From contig JAJGOT010000435.1 in NCBI GenBank assembly GCA_022457155.1, positions 452,501-516,500 on the forward strand: a stretch of DNA of 64,000 nucleotides. Reading direction: 5' to 3'. Within the stretch, counting starts at the first letter, position 1; each line of letters opens with the position of its first letter. The translations under genes were made by a program, and so were the position numbers. The notes beneath the pieces were generated by a model. It was given only the letters and a program-made list of their open reading frames with translations, ran no database searches and was not told the DNA's origin. Positions 57,601 through 64,000 of this stretch are shown here, in pieces. Source of the stretch: Cladopsammia gracilis (Eukaryota; Cnidaria; Anthozoa; Scleractinia; Dendrophylliidae).

Positions 57601-60600
57601 ACGTGAGTCATTTGAAGCCAGCTCCTCCTCAGCTCAAAACAGAAGTGAAGAGGACTCGACTTTTGTACCGTTTAACTACTCTGATGCTGATTATTCAACC
57701 TTCTCTGGTAAGACTTTTGTTTACTTATGGAACTAACAATAATGATACAAAAAAATTTGTTAGGTTGCCAAACCAGTAGGATATACTAACCAAAAAATTA
57801 ATAAATAAATAAATAAATATAAATAAATAAAAAAAAAACAAGTAGGATGACCGTGCGAAGAAACAAGTTCTTGTTTAGCAACTTATGGAAAAAGCGCAAG
57901 ACAAGAAATTAAGTAAAAAAAAAGCTTATCGTTGCAAGAGTAATCAAAAAGGCATGTTGCTTGCATAGCCCATGAAGTAAGTATTATTTGGCATATGATT
58001 GCTGAAGTTGATTGATTTACTCGAGTCGACATCTTTGATTTTAAAAATGGAGCAGGGTGAAGACGATTGAAAGTTGAATTATTTCAGACCCGCAGCTAAC
58101 TCCTGACTTGTCCCAATCGTCTCAAGACGCGGGGCTGTCATTCGAGAGACGGCTGGGGACGAGTCAGAGCTGTATTCGCCCCAACCCCCCATCAGTTTGC
58201 CTAGTCAATATGGCGGCTTTCGTTCCCTGGGCCTTCTCCGCATTGTTCAATTCAAAATGGCGGGTCGGGCAGACAAGGTCAAGCCCAAATCATACCGTCC
58301 AGAAGGACGTCGGACACCTTATTGAGACTTAGGAGTAACTGGTTAGCTTTCAGTTGAGGTTGGGGGTTGCATTTTATATACTTAAATTTAGGACTAAGCA
58401 ACCCGAGAAGCTAGGTGGTACAGTGGTACGGTAGGCTATGTAAGCCTCAGCCTAGCTCATGTCACAGGTTCAATCCTGAGTGGGGATTTTAGATTTTCTT
58501 TTTTACACTTAAAAATTTATTGAAAATAAAATTCTAAGTGTCGACATTACGTTATGTAAGTCTCAATAAGGTGTCCGACGTTCTACTGGATGGTTTGATT
58601 TAGGCACAACCGGCGGACAAGGCTGACAAAATACTCCAAAAATTCCTGCGTATTTTGTCGCGTAAAATATGATGAAATGTCTTCGTTTCGTTAAACAAGG
58701 CTTTAAGATTCCACCAGAAAACAAACACGGCTACCAATCAATGGAAATAACCTCTGAAAACAAACACGGCTACCAATCACTGAAAATAACCTCTGAAAAC
58801 ACCATTTCATTGTGTATCACGTGACAAAATACTCCATGATTCTTGGAGTACATCTTGTCCAGGCTCTTCTCCGCCTTACCGCCATTTTGAATTGGAACAA
58901 AGCGGAGAAGGCCCTGGGGATGAGGTTGACGTAATGAAACTGTGTTAGAATCTTGTGCCACATTGTTTCCTGTTGCTTTTTCAACTGCTTAAGTTGACAG
59001 CACACTGCGAGGATCTCAAATTTCACTCACATTCTTATTTTTGTTGAGATTGTTCGGTTGTTATGAACTAACGCCCACTGAGGACCGCCTGACATGTCAG
59101 TGTACGTACTACTGAGGACCGCCGGACATGTCAGTGTACGTACTACTGAGGACCGCCTGACATGTCAGTGTACATACTACTGAGGACCGCCTGACATGTC
59201 AGTGTATGTACTACTGAGGACCGCCTGACATGTCAGTGTACGTACTACTGAGGACCGCCTGACATGTCAGTGTACGTACTACTGAGGACCGCCTGACATG
59301 TCAGTGTATGTACTACTGAGGACCGCCTGACATGTCAGTGTATGTACTACTGAGGACCGCCTGACATGTCAGTGTAGGTACTACTGAGGACTGCCTGACA
59401 TGTCAGTGTACGTACTACTGAGGACCGCCTGACATGTCAGTGTACGTACTACTGAGGACCGCCTGACATGTCAGTGTATGTACTACTGAGGACCGCCTGA
59501 CATGTCAGTGTAGGTACTACTGAGGACTGCCTGACATGTCAGTGTACGTACTGCTGAGGACTGCCTGACATGTCAGTGTACGTACTACTGAGGACCGCCT
59601 GACATGTCAGTGTACATACTACTGAGGACCGCCTGACATGTCAGTGTATGTACTACTGGGGACCGCCTGACATGTCAGTGTACGTACTACTGAGGACCGC
59701 CTGACATGTCAGTGTAGGTACTACTGAGGACCGCCTGACATGTCAGTGTACATACTACTGAGGACCGCCTGATATGTCAGTGTACGTACTGCTGAGGACC
59801 GCCTGACATGTCAGTGTACGTACTGCTGATAACCGCCTGACATATCAGTGTACGTACTAAACCAAATAAAGTAGGATCATTCTTTCTTTTTATTAATATG
59901 TCATAGTAATTACTTGTGTTTTGTCTGTCAGGTGGTACAGAGAAAGAAACAAAAGACAAGCCGATTGTATTTGATCCTTATCGGTCATCACACGACTCCA
60001 GGGTAAATACATTTGTGAAACTATTCTATTTGGCCTCCAATACGGGTGTGTCATCTTCTGATATTCAATTTGGTCAGAAAATCACTGTTGCTTGTTGAGA
60101 AAGGTTGTCAAAATTAATAGAATTTTTGCAATTCTCTGTCCACACCGACTGTTAGAGGATGTTTATTCTGATGATCATTCTGTACATGGGATAATTATTC
60201 AGACTTGTGTTCATCACACTGACCCGCACTTGTTTCTTTTTGTGCTGTGACGTTACTTGCGTTTTCTTTTTAAGAAAACTGCGTCCTACTGAAGTAACAT
60301 TTCAGTGCTCCGCTGTCTTTTTAGCCATTGGTCTCCTAGTGTCCCGTAACCCAGTAATTTCCCATTTCCAGTCTGTTCTTGTATATTTTGGCCTTATTAA
60401 GTTAACGTACGTAACGGCATGGGTCTCTCTACAACTGCAAAGTCGTCAACCTAATTGGTTCACAGAAGTAGCTCTTTTTTATTATCTGCTAATAACTGTT
60501 TGTTTTGTTGACCTTTCGTAAGCAGTCCAAGGGCCCGCGATCTAAAGTACATATGAAATCTGGACAGAGAAATTTAACCTTTTCATCGAACAAGTAAGTT

Positions 60601-61344
60601 AAGGGTCTGGTAATCTTAATTACAACGTTAGTCTTGGTTATTTGTTTAGAGAGAAAGACAGTGTAGTCCAGAAATGGCTAGAAATGGAAAGTATTTGCAG
60701 AAAAAAACGCAGAACACATGGGATTTCCCTTACGCTAGACTCTGTTCTCACGTTTGAGTCCAAGTGAAATCTGTTTTCAGAGTACTTGAAAAGTAGAGTA
60801 GTATCCTCAAAGACGAGGTGGAGTGCCGTTAATTTAAATTTCGAGTTAATAGATAGTACAGTCGAAGCTTCCTGGTTCCGTCGCCGTCCGGCGTGTTACG
60901 GAAGAATGGGCAGTTTGCTAAATATAAAAAAGTATTACACATCTAGACGGTCTAGATGTGTAATCCTGTTTTATATCAGAGTTATTGCCCAGTTTGTCCA
61001 GTTTGTTTTGTCCATTGAGAATTAAAATGCAAGAAAGCGGAAATCAAGAGGCTAGTTATCGTCAAAGTTGCTTGTGTTCATTTGTCCAATGAAGAGTAAT
61101 GTCCGGGATAACACGCAGATGAATTCAGTACTAAGCCTCTTCCTCGGACTCTGTAATACAGACACTTAGTTATGTCTCTAAAGCGGGATTGACTGTTCAT
61201 CCTTGTCAAATAAACGGTCATGATCAGTTACAAGTGATTGTTCGCTTAGAGTATGTGTCTGTAATTGGAGACTGGACCACTGATAAGCTGTGTTTTCGTT
61301 ATTTCAGGCGTGCCAATCAGAAACAGAACTGGCCACGGAGATGA
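30542..61344 (+). CDS. EXOSC10: EXOSC10 (Rrp6), nuclear exosome 3'-5' exoribonuclease, complete
   Basis: Catalytic subunit of the nuclear RNA exosome; it trims rRNA and snoRNA precursors and degrades aberrant nuclear RNAs. The 26 exons below join in one frame (2574 nt, 857 residues plus TGA; the human protein is 885). Domains: PMC2NT (about 29-120), which in the family binds the C1D/Rrp47 cofactor; linker with [17 protein letters not shown] (about 165-182); DEDD-Y exonuclease (about 280-480) with D308/E310 in AVDLE, D366 in HGADMDI, and Y431/D435 in YARED; HRDC domain (about 490-585) with LLYAWRD and VLPNHMM; and a basic C-terminal tail with KKRKR (761-765), a likely nuclear localisation signal, ending QNWPRR. 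All catalytic residues are present, so the enzyme should be active. The gene shares its promoter region with EXOC8 on the other strand. Confidence 0.97.
31268..33251. mobile_element. ~2-kb TIR element filling most of EXOSC10 intron 1
   Basis: Left end CAGTACCGGTCAAATGTAAG, right end AACTTACATTTGATTGGTAC (inverted), with ACAGTC/GACTGT just inside. Subterminal sequences repeat CTCGA-type motifs. No transposase recognised. Contains a LINE-tail-like segment at 31713. Confidence 0.6.
31713..31800 (-). repeat. LINE 3'-end remnant with (ATAC)n tail
   Basis: ACATACATACATACATAACT is followed by TTTATTTAACCTC, the same arrangement as the (TAGAA)n/ACTTTATTTAA junction at 7455-7475. Confidence 0.5.
33294..33430 (+). 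CDS. EXOSC10: EXOSC10 exon 2 (PMC2NT domain)
   Basis: Residues 29-74. Contains [17 protein letters not shown] and [11 protein letters not shown], typical of the Rrp6 N-terminal domain. Ends AGCAA before GTAAGC. Confidence 0.93.
33619..33748 (+). CDS. EXOSC10: EXOSC10 exon 3 (PMC2NT domain)
   Basis: Residues 74-117. Contains [16 protein letters not shown]. The acceptor is the CAG at 33616-33618; the next AG (TATAG) would give an immediate stop, which fixes the choice. Confidence 0.92.
34550..35175. repeat. Minisatellite, ~54 bp, 11 units (EXOSC10 intron 3)
   Basis: Unit includes CTGACTGTGCATGCAGTG, AATCCTCTTCAAGTTTC and TTTATACTACACACCTGG; some units gain TACATG. The minus strand stays open for 173 codons because several units are multiples of three; I regard this as an artefact. 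Confidence 0.95.
35238..35357 (+). CDS. EXOSC10: EXOSC10 exon 4
   Basis: Residues 118-157, from [10 protein letters not shown] to VVSSWNKKK, the linker after the N-terminal domain. The VVSSWN block is conserved in vertebrates. Confidence 0.93.
35732..35891 (+). CDS. EXOSC10: EXOSC10 exon 5
   Basis: Residues 158-211. Contains [20 protein letters not shown] and [17 protein letters not shown], a strongly conserved segment leading to the catalytic core. Confidence 0.95.
36521..36632 (+). CDS. EXOSC10: EXOSC10 exon 6
   Basis: Residues 211-248. Contains [17 protein letters not shown], equivalent to VPPALADFIHQQR in the human protein. Confidence 0.92.
36665..39178. mobile_element. TIR element split by a larger insertion (EXOSC10 intron 6)
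   Basis: Left part 36665-36830 begins AGTCAAACCTGTATTAAGC; right part 39085-39178 ends GCTTAGTAGAGGTTTGACT. Same family as 28590-28868. Interrupted by the 2.08-kb element at 37008. Confidence 0.75.
37008..39084. mobile_element. 2.08-kb non-autonomous DNA transposon with AAAT duplication
   Basis: TIRs of about 45 bp: GTGACCCTCCATGGGAAAAC at the left and GTTTTCCCGTGGAGGGTCAC at the right, with AAAT on both sides (37004-37007; 39085-39088). Interior carries CACGCTA/GACACGC motifs and a degenerate series of GCTGTTCAGCCGTTC-like units (38220-38820). No transposase ORF. Confidence 0.88.
39795..40135. repeat. Degenerate ACTGACTGACTTACCAACC array
   Basis: About 340 bp of GACT tetramers mixed with ~17-bp ACTTACCAACCAACTGA units. 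In EXOSC10 intron 6. Confidence 0.9.
40388..40463 (+). CDS. EXOSC10: EXOSC10 exon 7
   Basis: Residues 248-273. Contains [13 protein letters not shown], a hallmark just before the exonuclease fold. The acceptor GATCACAG is chosen over a TACAG three codons later because only it keeps phase. Confidence 0.92.
40476..40640 (+). repeat. Interspersed repeat (copy 1)
   Basis: GGAGACTCACAACAGTTTTT through CTTCACCAAGTTTGTGAAAT and AAGCAACGG. The inverted copy is at 57382-57540. Both are in EXOSC10 introns (7 and 22). Confidence 0.85.
41020..41130 (+). CDS. EXOSC10: EXOSC10 exon 8 (exonuclease motif I)
   Basis: Residues 274-310. Ends with TEFAVDLE, the first DEDD motif with catalytic D308 and E310, split from the following HHS by the intron. 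Confidence 0.95.
41175..41835. repeat. 46-bp minisatellite, ~13 units (EXOSC10 intron 8)
   Basis: Unit TTCATGTTTACTCTTGGTGA + GACAAACCATTCATTACAAG + GCGAGA. Variation is limited to a few bases and short insertions of ACATGTA. Confidence 0.95.
42251..42394 (+). CDS. EXOSC10: EXOSC10 exon 9 (exonuclease core)
   Basis: Residues 311-358. Begins [10 protein letters not shown] and contains [12 protein letters not shown]. Phase 0 on both sides. Confidence 0.95.
42938..43128 (+). CDS. EXOSC10: EXOSC10 exon 10 (exonuclease motif II)
   Basis: Residues 359-422. Contains [17 protein letters not shown] with catalytic D366, [14 protein letters not shown], and [10 protein letters not shown] at the end. 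The donor is AG/GTCCAT, weak after the GT; reading through gives 18 more residues and a stop. Confidence 0.93.
43347..43652. mobile_element. ~300-bp MITE
   Basis: TIR GTCCAGGATTGCAGATAATT at the left, AATTATCTGCAATCCTGGAC at the right, extending to GATGCATG. EXOSC10 intron 10. Confidence 0.88.
43946..43963. repeat. G homopolymer run
   Basis: About 16-18 consecutive G in a G-rich tract, EXOSC10 intron 10. Length may be unreliable in the assembly. Confidence 0.8.
44185..44335. repeat. ~75-bp tandem duplication
   Basis: CTATATAGCACGGCACCCCT and AAAGCCAACCGTT occur twice in succession. Confidence 0.8.
44421..44536. repeat. 116-bp imperfect palindrome (possible Penelope-like terminal motif)
   Basis: TGGTTAAAAATAATTTTTAT at the left pairs with TATAATATTTTTAACCA at the right; centre TGACACCATTATC aagc GATAATGGTGTCA. 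GAAACGTC occurs on both strands. Its arrangement recalls the terminal repeats of Penelope-like elements, but this is only a suggestion. Confidence 0.5.
45075..45220 (-). repeat. LINE 3'-end remnant with (ATC)n tail
   Basis: CATCATCATCATCATCAATC followed by TTTATTTATACACG, the arrangement of an inverted non-LTR element end. Confidence 0.5.
45391..45547 (+). CDS. EXOSC10: EXOSC10 exon 11 (exonuclease motif III)
   Basis: Residues 422-474. Begins [20 protein letters not shown], motif III with Y431 and D435. Donor GTGTGT. Confidence 0.95.
45660..46094. mobile_element. ~435-bp TIR element
   Basis: CAGCACTCCAAGCT at the left, AGCTTGGAGCACTG at the right; subterminal GCGACCATTTTGG and GGTCGCCAAAAGGCGAC. 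EXOSC10 intron 11. Confidence 0.8.
46810..46895. repeat. CATCTTCTTAT-type simple repeat
   Basis: Alternating ATCTTCTTAT and CATCTTCTTCT units, EXOSC10 intron 11. It ends next to ACGCATGCGCATGAG. Confidence 0.9.
47074..47154 (+). CDS. EXOSC10: EXOSC10 exon 12
   Basis: Residues 475-501, [20 protein letters not shown] and on to the start of the HRDC domain. Confidence 0.93.
47594..47865. mobile_element. Tc1/mariner-like MITE
   Basis: TIRs CAGCTGTTTCGAGAAAGGTT and AACCTTTCTCGAAACAGCTG, flanked by TA on both sides, extending to GTCGGAAAAA. About 270 bp. EXOSC10 intron 12. Confidence 0.88.
47893..47960 (+). CDS. EXOSC10: EXOSC10 exon 13 (HRDC)
   Basis: Residues 502-524, [20 protein letters not shown], first helix of HRDC. 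Acceptor CCACAG, donor GTAAGA. Confidence 0.94.
48576..49234. mobile_element. ~660-bp TIR element with CACGTGACATGTCACGTG cores
   Basis: Ends CTCAAGTAGTTTAAGGCCTG and CAGGCCTTAAACTGCTTGAG. Inside, CACGTGACATGTCACGTG (48738) and CACGTGACATGTCACATG (49070) form a second inverted pair. EXOSC10 intron 13. Confidence 0.8.
49407..49457 (+). CDS. EXOSC10: EXOSC10 exon 14 (51 bp, HRDC)
   Basis: Residues 524-541, [16 protein letters not shown], conserved HRDC helix. The following intron contains the 38-bp minisatellite. Confidence 0.94.
49745..50637. repeat. 38-bp minisatellite, ~23 units (EXOSC10 intron 14)
   Basis: Unit GGACAGTGATTGGAGAGCTT + GTGTGGATTGCCTGATCA. The first units are longer (GGAGAGAGCTCTTGTG). 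Two overlapping plus-strand ORFs here are repeat artefacts. Confidence 0.95.
51137..51254 (+). CDS. EXOSC10: EXOSC10 exon 15 (end of HRDC)
   Basis: Residues 541-580. Contains [19 protein letters not shown] then [13 protein letters not shown]. Confidence 0.95.
52024..52089 (+). CDS. EXOSC10: EXOSC10 exon 16
   Basis: Residues 581-602, a Ser-rich non-conserved linker. Support is phase 0 on both sides, a long T tract with CAG before it, and GTAAGA after. Confidence 0.78.
52632..52701 (+). CDS. EXOSC10: EXOSC10 exon 17
   Basis: Residues 603-626, linker containing [16 protein letters not shown]. Acceptor AACAG, donor GTGAGT. Confidence 0.82.
52865..53423. mobile_element. TTAA-flanked MITE 3
   Basis: TTAA at 52861-52864 and 53424-53427; TIRs GGTGTTTCCCTCCAGTTTCC and GGAAACTGGAGGGAAACACC, with inner arms TTCCTTTATTGAA/TTCAATAAAGGAA. 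559 bp, EXOSC10 intron 17. Confidence 0.9.
53967..54067 (+). CDS. EXOSC10: EXOSC10 exon 18
   Basis: Residues 626-659. Ends PAISLFE, resembling the AVITLFNEP segment of the human protein. Confidence 0.88.
54268..54348 (+). CDS. EXOSC10: EXOSC10 exon 19
   Basis: Residues 660-686. Contains [20 protein letters not shown], closely matching LTVAQKKAQNIMESFENPF in the human protein. Confidence 0.95.
54460..54543 (+). CDS. EXOSC10: EXOSC10 exon 20
   Basis: Residues 687-714. Begins FLPVKSQSE, the equivalent of the conserved FLPS block. Confidence 0.87.
55194..55239 (+). CDS. EXOSC10: EXOSC10 exon 21 (46 bp)
   Basis: Residues 715-730, [15 protein letters not shown], weakly like ISNRWKLAQ in the human protein. 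Acceptor TTTAG, donor GTAACA. Short, but phase fits both sides. Confidence 0.75.
55435..55511 (+). CDS. EXOSC10: EXOSC10 exon 22
   Basis: Residues 730-755, [18 protein letters not shown], charged C-terminal tail. Acceptor CTTCAG, donor GTAAGT. Confidence 0.85.
55645..55675. repeat. Short hairpin
   Basis: GGCTACTGGTAT and ATACCAGTAGCT around GTA. EXOSC10 intron 22. Confidence 0.8.
55940..56050 (+). repeat. Possible tRNA-derived SINE head
   Basis: CTAGCCCAGTGAA resembles an A box and GGTTCGACTCC at 56007-56017 is a close B box, about 40 bp apart. The region does not fold as an obvious cloverleaf, so it is a relic rather than a tRNA. Confidence 0.45.
57382..57540 (-). repeat. Interspersed repeat (copy 2, inverted)
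   Basis: Reverse complement of 40476-40640, ending about 35 bp before EXOSC10 exon 23. Confidence 0.85.
57575..57707 (+). CDS. EXOSC10: EXOSC10 exon 23 (basic tail)
   Basis: Residues 756-800. Contains KKRKRES, a likely nuclear localisation signal, and [16 protein letters not shown], the counterpart of the human FTPYDYSQSDFKAFAG block. Confidence 0.93.
57780..57840. repeat. (AAAT)n simple repeat
   Basis: TAAATAAATAAATAAATAT followed by an A run. Confidence 0.9.
58298..58592. repeat. Inverted repeat enclosing a SINE-like unit
   Basis: GTCGGACACCTTATTGAGAC at 58309 is complemented at about 58560. Between them, 58371-58560 has CTAGGTGGTACAGTGG (A-box-like) and GGTTCAATCC at 58467-58476 (B box). 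It matches 61893-62095. Confidence 0.65.
58715..58800. repeat. Two-unit tandem repeat
   Basis: AAAACAAACACGGCTACCAA and the following AAATAACCTCTG occur twice, about 40 bp apart. Confidence 0.85.
59076..59860. repeat. 34-bp minisatellite, ~23 units (EXOSC10 intron 23)
   Basis: Unit TGAGGACCGCCTGACATGTC + AGTGTACGTACTAC. Each unit contains the perfect palindrome CTGACATGTCAG and most contain TACGTA. Variation is concentrated in the C/T of TACGTA and GGACCGCC. Confidence 0.95.
59932..60002 (+). CDS. EXOSC10: EXOSC10 exon 24
   Basis: Residues 800-823. Contains [14 protein letters not shown], comparable to SSQFDPNKQT in the human protein. Confidence 0.88.
60526..60593 (+). CDS. EXOSC10: EXOSC10 exon 25
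   Basis: Residues 824-846. Ends [12 protein letters not shown], like the SMSFPTGK segment of the human protein. Acceptor AGCAG, donor GTAAGT. Confidence 0.88.
60934..60964. repeat. 31-bp perfect palindrome
   Basis: ATTACACATCTAGAC, a single G, then GTCTAGATGTGTAAT. EXOSC10 intron 25. It should be able to form a cruciform with almost no loop. Confidence 0.95.
61308..61344 (+). CDS. EXOSC10: EXOSC10 exon 26 (terminal)
   Basis: Final residues [11 protein letters not shown] then TGA. The NWP(Q/R)R C terminus is the family ending, which fixes the stop. Confidence 0.93.
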
Positions 61345-61353
61345 TGAAACAAT

Positions 61354-61359
61354 ATTAAA
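61354..61359 (+). terminator. Possible EXOSC10 poly(A) signal (ATTAAA)
   Basis: ATTAAA lies about 10 nt after the stop codon, which is unusually close. No AATAAA is seen in the following ~200 bp, so the true 3' end is uncertain. Confidence 0.3.
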
Positions 61360-61892
61360 TCAGGAGAAGAAAATTTATTCCTTTCAAAGAAACTTATTCT
61401 TTTAACCCTTTCTCAATTGAGAATTGTTTTTAGGTAAACGTCGCTGTACAATTTTATATATTTCTTTTAGTTTCCTTTTAGATGGCCGTTTTCAAATTGG
61501 CAAAGTTAGGGACCTTTAGATTCCAGTACGAGTAAGACTTTTCAGACCTAATTCGCGTGTTTAGTTTAAGTGCCCCTATGATCACATTTTTGGTTTTCAT
61601 TTTATTTTAACATTTATTTCCGAGAATTTACGGCCGCCATTAATCAACCTTGTTCCAAGGCTTGGTTGCGAATGGGAGAAAGTGACGTCAAAGACTCAAA
61701 CATACCTCACGGGTTGAAATTATAATAACAATCAGCATAAAAAATTGCACGAGGAACACGTCCAAAGTTTTTGTTGCTTTTCGTGTGATTTTCAATACTT
61801 ATTGTTATTATAATTTCAACCCGTGAGGTATGTTTGAGTCTTTGACGTCACTTTCTCCCATTCGCAACCAAGCCTTGGAACAAGGTTGATCA

Positions 61893-62126
61893 AGGTTAGC
61901 AGTTTATATGTTAAATTTAGGCCTAAACAACCCAAGAATCTTGTTGGTACTCTGATACGGTAGGCTATGTAAGGCTAAGCCTAGCTGAGGTCACAGGTTC
62001 AATGCTGAGTGGGAATTTTAGATTTTCTTTTTTACACTTAAAAATTTATTGAAAATAAAATTCTAAGTGTCGACATTACGTTATATAATTCTCAATAAGT
62101 GTCCGAGTTAGTTTAATGATTAATGG
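61893..62126 (+). mobile_element. SINE-like unit inside copy B
   Basis: Matches 58371-58560 (AGGCTATGTAAGGCTAAGCC, CACAGGTTCAATGC, ACACTTAAAAATTTATTG). Flanked by GGTTGA repeats. The B box has one change (GGTTCAATGC). Confidence 0.75.
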
Positions 62127-62220
62127 TTGATTAATGGCGGCCGTAAATTCTCGGAAATAAATGTTAAAATAAAATGACTTCTGATGTTCGTAATGGATTG
62201 AAATTTGGCAAGATGAGTAA

Positions 62221-62340
62221 GGCCCGGTTCAAACGTCGAACTTCACATGTGCCGAATCTAATGTAAATGAGCAAGAACAATAGATTTTGCTCATTTGCAT
62301 TACATTCGGCACATGTGAAGTTGACGTTTGAACCGGGCCT
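62221..62340. mobile_element. 120-bp palindromic MITE, PIF/Harbinger-like
   Basis: TIR GGCCCGGTTCAAACGTC/GACGTTTGAACCGGGCC, flanked by TAA on both sides, consistent with a 3-bp TWA target duplication. Inner arms CATGTGCCGAAT/ATTCGGCACATG. Confidence 0.85.
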
Positions 62341-62410
62341 AAGAAAGTCTAATTGTATACGAAAATGTAAAAAAATCAAAATCAAAAATTTGATCATAGG
62401 GGCACTTTAA

Positions 62411-63371
62411 TCACTTGTCGCAGCAATCTCGTTCCTCGAATCTTCTCTGCTGGTCAGTAACAGAAGGGAGCGAGGGCTCTGCCGGCAATGGAACTGGTTA
62501 AAGATTAGAAAGTCATGCACCATCTCGTACTCAAAATCTGAACTTGTTATAATTTAATACAGAGAACGTGAAAACTGTCTTATTATAGAATATTTTCGCC
62601 GCATGAATAAGAAATATTTGTGATACAAAAAAAGCGCGGAAAAAGGTTAAAAAATTATTAATAAAGTTTGAAAACAATTTTTATCCAAGTCACCAAATTA
62701 AGACAGTTGTGAAAATTTCCTACATTGAGATTATATGAATAGAGAAGTTATTCGCGTTTTTACTTTGTAGGAAAGTATCCAACCTGCATGATGTGTAGCC
62801 TGTGTTCAGACGTCCAGTAAGGCAAAGAAAATAGGAGACTTCTGGACGCAGGCTACAAGAAATACACATTTAATAATGCAAAAAATTAACAATAATCGTT
62901 AGCGGTGTTTGCCTCTGTGACAAGTTTTTTTTATCAGCACCATTGTGACCGTGAAGAGTAGGATATTCAGAGGAGAAAGGGTTTACTTTCAAATCGGTTC
63001 TTGATGTTTACAGTGTTTTATTTTACATATTGATGTGTAACATGTTCAGTGGCTTTTTCCGAAACGCGCGAAACTCTGTTCGGTTTGTTCGGCACTTCAT
63101 GACATCGGGATGCGAGATCGGGATGCGTCCACTGACATTTAGTATCAAGTGAGTTCATTAAAGCTCGATTCAGATGTCGAACCTAATTCAATGTATTTAG
63201 TTTATGTTAACATAGTTAATCGAGGGACTGGTTATGAAACCTTGCAGACTTTAATATCGGTAACAAAGTAGGTAGAATTTATGTTGAACCGTACTTGACC
63301 CTGCACATCTTTTTTTTTTTTTATCGTACGCTATGACTGAATAAATTAATAGCACGATTTCTATTGATCAG
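62411..63371. other. Intergenic sequence without recognisable content
   Basis: Apart from a short hairpin (TGTAGCCTG..CAGGCTACA, 62801-62857) I see no gene, array or element here. Confidence 0.5.
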
Positions 63372-63755
63372 TTGCTCGAACAAAAGTTCAACATATATAA
63401 ACTTAGTCATAACCTAGTAGACATAAACGCAGAAGAACACTTAATACCAAACAGGGAAAATAGAACACGCAACAGCCATGCGTTTAAGTATAGATTGCCA
63501 AAAGTATCTAAGTTTTTCTTAGATCAATATCAGAGTGGAACTTACTGCCCGCTGACTTAGTAAATTGCAAGTCACTATCTGATTTTAAGTTACATTTGGG
63601 AAAGCACGTGAAATAAGCAGTGTAACTTGCAATTTTGAATTATCATTTACTTATTTTGTTATTTGTTTTTATTTTATTCTAGTTTTTATTTATAGTTGAT
63701 GTGATATCTTACAAGATTTTATCAACTCAATAAATGTAGATGTAGATCTATTGTG
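63372..63755 (+). pseudogene. Decayed LINE 3' end (RT C terminus)
   Basis: Encodes NSHAFKYRLPKVSKFFLDQY then, in another frame, LVNCKSLSDFKLHLGKHVK and a stop. This resembles the last ~60 residues of CR1/L2-type ORF2 proteins. The A+T-rich 3' UTR ends AATAAATGTAGATGTAGAT, an ATGTAG-type tail. Confidence 0.65.
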
Positions 63756-64000
63756 TTGTGCAGGGTCAAGGCCGAAAAACGATAACAAAAACATCGAACA
63801 AAGGCATTTCTCAGGTTTCATTACCATCCAATAACTATGGTTTCATAACCATTTATATCCATCTATGATACGAAGTATGGTGTCTCAATTCGTTACGGTT
63901 GATCTAATTCTGGCTCAGTCGGGAATACCGGCTAAAGAGCGGCTTTCAATCAAATGCATCAATTATTACAATGAATTAAATCGATTGCGCTTTCACGAAT

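Larger units (their letters stand above)
61570..62405. mobile_element. Palindromic DNA element (copy B) with two insertions
   Basis: TIR GTGCCCCTATGATCA/TGATCATAGGGGCAC, flanked by TTTAA on both sides. The arms match the element at 1-487. The right arm is split by a SINE-like unit (61893-62126) and by a smaller palindromic element (62221-62340). Confidence 0.88.

Noticed and set aside
59076..59860. True p53 response elements
   Set aside because: GACATGTC matches the core, but the outer bases of the decamer do not fit RRRCWWGYYY; kept only as a speculative note.

Overview
The window is intron-rich, A+T-rich animal nuclear DNA. It has short exons with GT..AG introns, many non-autonomous DNA transposons, decayed non-LTR retroelements, SINE-like repeats and several minisatellites. 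The two proteins encoded are clear metazoan orthologues. The high intron density and the style of the repeats suggest a cnidarian, probably an anthozoan such as a stony coral. That placement is inference; there is no species marker in the window.

Two protein-coding genes account for almost everything. On the minus strand, from the start codon at 30421 down to at least 5502, lies EXOC8 (Exo84), a subunit of the exocyst vesicle-tethering complex. I could join 17 coding exons in phase (609 complete codons). The last ~115 residues expected from the family are not found in 1-5501 and probably lie beyond the left edge. On the plus strand, from 30542 to 61344, lies EXOSC10 (Rrp6), the DEDD-Y 3'-5' exonuclease of the nuclear RNA exosome. 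Its 26 coding exons are complete and keep phase at every junction, giving 857 residues. The genes are head-to-head with only 120 bp between start codons. That gap should be a compact bidirectional promoter, and an AAGATGGC motif (YY1-like) overlaps both start codons.

Layout: 1-5501, repeat-filled sequence downstream of the last visible EXOC8 exon; 5502-30421, EXOC8; 30422-30541, shared promoter; 30542-61344, EXOSC10; 61345-64000, a short 3' flank, a nested cluster of palindromic elements and a decayed LINE end. The introns hold at least eight unrelated tandem arrays (periods 5, 13/15, 16, 34, 38, 46, ~54 and a degenerate ~17 bp), four DNA elements in TTAA-type target sites, a Tc1/mariner-like MITE, a 2.08-kb TIR element, and LINE tails.

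No operon, CRISPR, viral or bacterial system is present. The most interesting signals are the divergent EXOC8/EXOSC10 promoter, five NPF motifs in the EXOC8 linker, and a ~790-bp intronic array starting about 35 nt after an EXOC8 5' splice site. As EXOC8 RNA, every unit of that array carries GCAUG (RBFOX core) and UGCUGC (muscleblind-type) motifs.
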